This document shows, one piece after another, positions 58,219 through 64,000 of a DNA stretch of 64,000 nt. Position numbers and translations under genes: made by a program. The stretch lies in contig NC_049903.1 of the NCBI RefSeq assembly GCF_001411555.2, positions 13,001,234-13,065,233 of the forward strand, read 5' to 3'. Under the pieces are notes generated by a model. That model had not been told where the DNA came from. It searched no databases and worked only from the letters and a program-made list of their open reading frames with translations. This DNA is from Juglans regia (Eukaryota > Streptophyta > Magnoliopsida > Fagales > Juglandaceae). Position 1 is the stretch's first letter; every line of letters starts with the position of its first letter.

Positions 58219-61200
58219 TCATGAAAAAATCTCCCCTTCCTCCCCATCTACATTCAAATTCACCTCATCATCCTCCATGGATTCATCTTTAATAAACAAA
58301 CCTAGTTTCTCCAATAGGGTTCGCGAGCAAGATAGAGAACAGCCAAGTAACATATCAAGTTCCTTCTGAATCCATAAATTCTCCTCAAGATGAACAGCCC
58401 TTTCCATCTGCATACAGGTGATCATCAGATACATCTCCCAAGTATAAAAGAAAATTGAATTACCTGAGGTAAAAATGCGATAATCTACTAAACAATATTA
58501 AACCTTATGAAGCGCAGCTCGAGCAGCTTCCCTTTCTCTTTCACGCTGCTGCTTCTGCTCAGCCTCTTCCTTTATTTGTGAGGCTGCTTTTGCCACTCTC
58601 ATTTGAGCTTCAATCCTAGCCCTCTCTGCAAATAATGATTCATATTCATCATCTAAGAAGAAGCTGAAAATGACACACCATGACATGCGCACACATACAC
58701 ACAATCAACCATTCAGATACAAAAGAAATAATAGTACTGACTGGGAAAATAGGTCCGTATTTCATTTAAAAAAAATAATAAGATGAAGGCAAACAAAGAA
58801 AAAACCAAATATATCTCCAAACTAAAAGATAATACTAAAAAAATATAGCATATTGCTTCTGCAAGAATGATTATTATTCCCGTCAAGAAAGATCCACAAG
58901 GAAATAAAAGAGGGGGAAAACACGATGAGGAAAAACCCTGCCAGGATCATTAGATTAATATGAGGTTCGTTCATTCAAGTGTAAATATTGTGGTCGTTAT
59001 TTTTTGATAAGCAATATTATATGTATAAATATATATATATATATATCAATAGGAGTAATCAAGTACACACGTATACAAGAAAGCACCTAGCACATACAAG
59101 AGGGCCCCCTAATGACTCAAAAATCCCATGAAACCTACCCAAAATACACCAAGCCCGAATTGGAATGTAACACACCTCCCCAACCCCAGCCCCAGCCCCT
59201 TGTTTCCATAAAACTAATCCTCCACCCAAAATTGTGGTCATTATTGTCAGGGTAACACTACCAGACTAACACATTTGCAATTTACAAAATAAAGTATACA
59301 GATCCAAGACTGAAACCAAATCCTCACAGGTGCTGGCCCCAAACTGCACATGCATTCATTTAACTACCAAAGCAATTCCAACCCTTAGCTTTGTTTTCTT
59401 CAAATATAGGCTATAGTAGAAAGGCGAAATCTTTTTTTTTTTTATAAGTAAAAATATATTAATATCAATAGGCGTAATCAAGTACACTGAGTGTATACAA
59501 GAGAGAACACCTAGCCCATAATAGAGAGCCCCTAAATGAACAATGCCCAAAGTGAGAAAAAAGGCGAAATCTATTTATTTCCCCTTTCTACAAACTCGCC
59601 AGGTTAACACTCCCAAATCCACTTAGCCCTATTCTCACCAACCAAATAAGCCATGAAAAGACATCATCATTACCATGGGAGCACCCAAAAAAAATCCATA
59701 TACTCCTAGTGACTAGTTGTACCTGATGAGCATTGATTGCAACTTGATTCTGAGAGACTTCAGTTTATGCCTGTAATTCACCTTAACTAATTCCTTAGGA
59801 CTATAAGGTCCAAAGCTCTTTATGGCCCTTACAAACAGATAGACCATAGTGCACTTGAATTTTTGTATAGCAGGCAAGTACTATGCCTAAAACTAAAGAT
59901 CCAGAGGTGAGGTCCACCCCACCCATATGAAACTTTAAAAACATGTAAAAATTCAAAAATCAAAATGAACAGAGGGAAACATGACAATGCCTAAGAAGCT
60001 AAGAAATTGGTTGATGGCACGCCTATAAGTCCAATAATACAATAATATTGGATATGAAACGAATGGGACACTTATATGATGCCAGCAACTATATCATCAT
60101 TCTACCTATCTAAAGAAAAACTATATCATCATTCTAACTAGAAGTTCAGAAAAATAATGTATTTGCTAATAAAACACATTTAGAAGGTGCATTACACAGA
60201 CGCACTAATGCCCTTGAACCATAAGGTTAAACTTCTGACGATTCTTACAAACACATAATCCATAATGAATGAGTCATGAAACTGAAATGTTCGCTTAGTT
60301 CACCTTCAGACTGTCTCCTTTTCAGTCTTTCCTTTTCCTGCTGCAAGTTCAAAGGATCAGCTTTGTCACCCTAATCATAAGCAAGTAAAAAGAAAGTATG
60401 AGCAACCATACTAAATATATACTTTCTTTTTTTTTTTTTTGTATGAGCAACTGTGAAAACACAGTAGCACAGGAAATACAAATATTACATTACCAGACTG
60501 CCATATTTGGGCATCCAATAAATACATAAAAAGAAACACAGATATCTTACATGGTCAAGAAGTTTCCCATGTTGTGCTTTCAGAATAGTTTCTGCAAAGC
60601 GGCTCTTTAGCATTGCAACACGTAGAGCCTTCTTTGGTGACAGCTCTTCATCAAAAACTGAACATCCTGTAACAAAGAAACAGGAAAAAGCAAATCTTAC
60701 AGGCAGTCAGTGTGCCATGGCAAATGGTAACAAATAACACTTAGATTAAGGCATGACTGACCTCCTTCAGAAGCAGGATCTGTTGCAGGAGGCGTGGGCC
60801 GAGAACTAAGGCATGCATTTTCATAATCCAAAGCACTTACAGCCCCTTCACATAATCACCATTCCAAAACTCAGATCACCAACAAATAACTGGAAAATAT
60901 CAAGCCTTTACAGTCAAATGAAAACAGACACCCACCATCAGAATCCGGATCTGACTTGCTTATGTGGGATGATGACCCGCTTATTGCCTGACAATTGTAA
61001 GTTGGAATGGAAGTTTTAACTTATCTCGTGGCAAGAAAGTCTCTAACTCCCGAACATATTCATTATGTCAAGCATACCTGTCTGGAAGCATCAAAACCAC
61101 AAATGCGATGGTCTCTGTCCAATGATCTTTCTGAAGATAAATCTGAACCAAAGTAGAAAATCTATGAACCAGTTAAGTAGGGGAAAACCGAGAGGCAGCC

Positions 61201-62674
61201 ATAGAAAGGCTAACTAACCACTTGAGGATGCATTAGTTGCATTACAAGGTAGGCTACACAGGCATGTAATGGCGCCACATTGACCACATCTACAAGCAAT
61301 CAGGATTGATGGAGGTTCCAGAGGTTCATTATTGACAGAGGCACGGGCATGTCTACTACTATTGTCAATTCCTATAAGATAATTAGCCAATGAGCTTCTA
61401 TAGTGATCCATAAAACAAAAACCTTCATTATGTACGTTCATACCTTTGTGAGAGTCATTTCCTGACGATTTCTGAGTGCAGTCCCGTGCAATCTTCATGA
61501 CCTACACATATGAAGAGAATCATAAAAAACTTGAGCTGAAAAAATCTATCCTGATATAAAAATGAAAAATGTCATGTAAAAAATAAAAAAACTGAAAAAA
61601 AAAAATTTGCAATCTCAGGTCTACAACCTACCCACCAAAAGTTGCATTAGTTAGTTGAATCTAGGAAACTCAGATTGGCTAAACAACAAAAAGTTCACTT
61701 CTATCTCATTTATTTATTTATTTATTTATTTCTATAAGCACTTATAGATCATTTACTTTTTATACAGACAGAAAATCATATATTGTCTGAATGAAAAAAT
61801 CGTCCATGCAGAAAATCATATCTAATCATGAATAATATAGCATATTACTTACTTCCACATCTCTTCCATCAGAACTCTTGACCTTCTCAATGGTAGGCAA
61901 TGACCTCTTAATCAACAAATTATTACGCAGAGGAGCTTTTTGAACACCCTGTCTGGTATCAATAGTCTCCGTCACCTTTCCAGTTGATAGTTTTCTTTGC
62001 CCAACCTTTGAGCTTTCATAATCCCACTTTTCCCCAAAAGATTTCCATCTTGTCTCAAAAACATTGTTTAATTCCTGTGCCATTTTGTGGACGCTATTAC
62101 CCGGAGGATTATAAAGCATGGCATTAGAAAAGGTTAGTCTGATGTCAGCCGCAAACCCTTCTGTGTCAAAATACATATTTTTCTCCAGTTTAAACTTTAT
62201 TGTTCCCAGATCCATGGGGTTGGATATAATTGTGAAATAATCCGGAATGTTCAAAGCCACAGGATCGACTGGTTTGTTGAAAACCCAACCAGCTGGATGA
62301 GACATCAGTTTTTTCAAAATTGTGGAACAATGAGAAGTCACACTACGATCCATCCTTTGCCTCTTCTCTTTTGGACACTCTATCAACTCTGGAGGTCCAC
62401 GCTTTTTTGACCCCGGCCTAGAGAATTTTTCCTTCGGATACTCGGGTTCCAGTTTCTTTGTACCATCAGAACGACAAATACTGTGCATCTTTTTCCTCTC
62501 AGATCCATTACTTCCATTCACAGAACTACTACGATTCCACTCATCAACTAATGATTCCAGCTGCTCCAGCCCACATGCCTGATTATCAAGATTGGCTTCT
62601 ATTCTTTTCATGGAGAATTTAATATTGAGCTTCTTGTTTGCTACCATGGTTTCAGTTGCAATCATATTGAGAAA
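58219..62674 (-). CDS. GTE-family bromodomain / ET-domain transcription factor, GTE12-like
   Basis: Nine coding exons on the - strand: 61853-62674 (ATG at 62665), 61219-61501, 61078-61142, 60936-60987, 60762-60845, 60551-60666, 60304-60370, 58504-58625 and 58219-58407. The spliced CDS is 1791 bases, 596 residues, with agreeing phases. The bromodomain is at about residues 113-213: WVFNKPVDP shelf, MDLGTIK, and the acetyl-lysine-binding Asn in MLYNPPGN (Asn186). Further on are a Cys-rich CRCGQCGAITCLC segment, SPKKALRVAMLKSRFAETIL, and a Glu/Arg coiled coil (QKQQREREREAARAAL), the C-terminal plan of plant GTE8/10/12 proteins. It is likely nuclear, reading acetylated histones. A 5' UTR intron is implied by the CAG acceptor at 62675-62677; the upstream exon was not placed. 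A 72-base in-frame segment (61372-61443) may be an intron or coding. Confidence 0.88.
59000..59135 (-). repeat. LINE 3'-end fragment in GTE intron (copy 1)
   Basis: Contains 'caatagg.gtaatcaagtacac' and 'gtatacaaga' following a T-rich start and TA run, in the same order as the copy at 59430. It lies in the 1.68-kb intron between exons 7 and 8. Confidence 0.55.
59430..59560 (-). repeat. LINE 3'-end fragment in GTE intron (copy 2)
   Basis: Begins with a poly-T run and 'ataagtaaaaatatattaat', then the shared 'caataggcgtaatcaagtac' segment. The start resembles the poly-T/'ataagtaa' start of the LINE at 56510. Confidence 0.6.
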
Positions 62675-62756
62675 CTGCAAGAATTAAACAAGGCCAGTAA
62701 TCAGGAGAGCAAAAATCTAGCACAACAATTAAAAGAAAAGGCACGGAGATAACCCT

Positions 62757-63165
62757 GCAATTTGTGACGACCCAAGGAAGGCTCAAATCGTATATGGGCC
62801 CATACTAAAAAGTCATCAAGGTTACAATTGGGGCCACTTGAAATCATTATAAAGGGCTTGAACTTCGCCTTCCCAAGAAACATGAGATCTCATTCACTAT
62901 CTTTCTATACATAATCACACAAATGAAGTATTATAGGCCCTTAAAATGCAACATTCTCTCGTTAGGCCAAATCCATCATAGGTGGCACATTTTAAGTGCC
63001 ACACTAACTCCAGATTGTGTGATTGTGTGTAGGAAGGTGGTGAATGGGATCCCACATTGCTTGGTAGGGAGATGTTCAAGCTCTACAATGGTACATTAAC
63101 TAGTCTTTTTGGAGTATGGGCCCAGGTGTGACTTGAACCTTCATTGGGTCATTACAATCAATGCG
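62757..63165. repeat. Long imperfect inverted repeat upstream of the GTE coding region
   Basis: Left arm 62757-62915 and right arm about 63033-63165 are inverted copies of one another. The outer ends read TTGTGACGACCCAAGGAAGG and, inverted, TTGTAATGACCCAATGAAGG. Both arms share the order: GTGAATGGGATCCCACATT-like, TTCAAGC, GTATGGGCCCA. It looks like a foldback or long-TIR non-autonomous element in the 5' UTR intron or promoter. Confidence 0.72.
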
Positions 63166-64000
63166 CTATCTTGTTAAAAAATCAATAGATGAAATATAGC
63201 AGCAAATAAGCTAGGTTTCTTTTTCTCAGCTTTCTTAGGAACCAATCAATGGTTATTCAGTTTTTCAACTGTATAGGCATCTTTCCAATGCCAAAAAAAA
63301 GACTTCTAATAGATAAAGACAACATGAAACATTCTGTCTCGTCTCTTGTCCTTCAATTTTCTCTTTTCTGAAAGCTATGCAAAAACGAACCAAAAAAAGT
63401 TTTTTTTCGGTATTGTTTCCCTCAAATTCTCAGGAACCATTAATGGGTCGGTTGTTTAAACATATAAGCGTCTTTTTCCTTTGCCAAAAAAAAAACATCT
63501 AAACAACAACAACAATAATAAAATAAGGAAGACAACGTCAAACATTTTCTCTCGTCTTTTGTTCTCCAGTTTTCTCTCTTTTCTGGAAGCTAGGAAAAAC
63601 CAGCGTTGTAAAAAAAAGAACACTTTTTCCGTCTTCTTTCCCTCATATTCTCTGGAAACACGCAGAGTGAGAAAACGTCGAAAACTAAAGCATAGAAAAA
63701 AAAATTCCGAGTAAATAAAAACCTTGAACCCTAAACCCCGCCCACGATTTAGATAAATGATTCTTGTTTCCCCTAATCCCCATCCTAATTCAACCCAGCC
63801 CATAACCTTAATTCAAAACCTAATTCCTACCCTAATTCGGATCTAAGTTCACATCATAATCCTAATCCAAGCCGGCAAGCCCACCCTTGTTCAAAACCCA
63901 ATTCAAAACTAAACCCTAACCCAATTCCAACACATAACAATAACCTAGTTCCAGTTGGGTTCAGAGTTCATAGGGGAAGTTTAATGGGCGGGGGCGGATC
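63166..64000. other. Probable GTE promoter or 5' leader region with telomere-like CCTAA motifs
   Basis: No CDS. 63480-63715 is a poly-purine/poly-pyrimidine stretch whose ORFs are low-complexity. From about 63722 to 63960 the + strand carries many degenerate ACCCTAA / CCTAATTC units, for example ACCCTAAACCCCG and CTAAACCCTAACCC. These resemble telo-box or interstitial telomere-like sequence. Confidence 0.45.

Noticed and set aside
63456..63803. Arg/Lys/Phe-rich ORFs near the right end
   Set aside because: Low-complexity purine/pyrimidine DNA open on both strands; no domain and no splice context.

Overview
The window is nuclear DNA of a eudicot plant. The evidence is spliced plant-type genes (eIF4E, a GTE-family bromodomain protein, an SRG1-like 2-oxoglutarate dioxygenase), plant CACTA and chromovirus/copia elements, and AT-rich spacers full of Tourist, hAT and MULE miniature elements. 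A woody Fagales/Juglandaceae-type genome is my guess from the look of the repeats; it is not shown by the sequence. No prokaryotic operon, CRISPR array, rRNA or tRNA gene was recognised.

Layout. (1) 1-10786 is the right part of a large CACTA (En/Spm) transposon on the + strand: a TNP2-type transposase (2-2562), a second Ptta/En/Spm-type gene (2962-4988), about 5 kb of unexplained interior, a foldback, a GCGGCG-rich subterminal array, and a terminus at 10786. Both genes carry inactivating lesions. (2) 11609-20442 is a decayed Ty3/gypsy chromovirus on the - strand with both LTRs, PBS, PPT and all pol domains. (3) 20443-31900 is a dioxygenase locus built by segmental duplication. One apparently intact gene (28913-31789, -) lies beside an exon-4-only copy (24072-24344). 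A dead CACTA relative (about 25151-27703) separates the two copies, and small DNA elements with clear target-site duplications are inserted nearby. (4) 31900-46500 is gene-poor: LINE remnants, tandem repeats, a Tourist element carrying a 1-kb AT minisatellite, a block of local duplications and a copia fragment. (5) 46565-47262 is a broken + strand dioxygenase pseudogene, followed by a degenerate copia element (47288 to about 53199) whose 3' LTR is split by a non-autonomous hAT. (6) 53909-57276 encodes eIF4E (+, five exons) and 58219-62674 a GTE12-like bromodomain/ET protein (-, nine coding exons). These two convergent housekeeping genes have LINE and MITE debris in their introns.

The two housekeeping genes act in cap-dependent translation and in acetyl-chromatin reading; nothing links them functionally beyond position. 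The dioxygenase is probably in specialised metabolism. I found no convincing new biological system. The most informative structures are the nested and mutated transposons and the dioxygenase duplication. Exon boundaries were placed by eye from GT/AG signals and reading phase.
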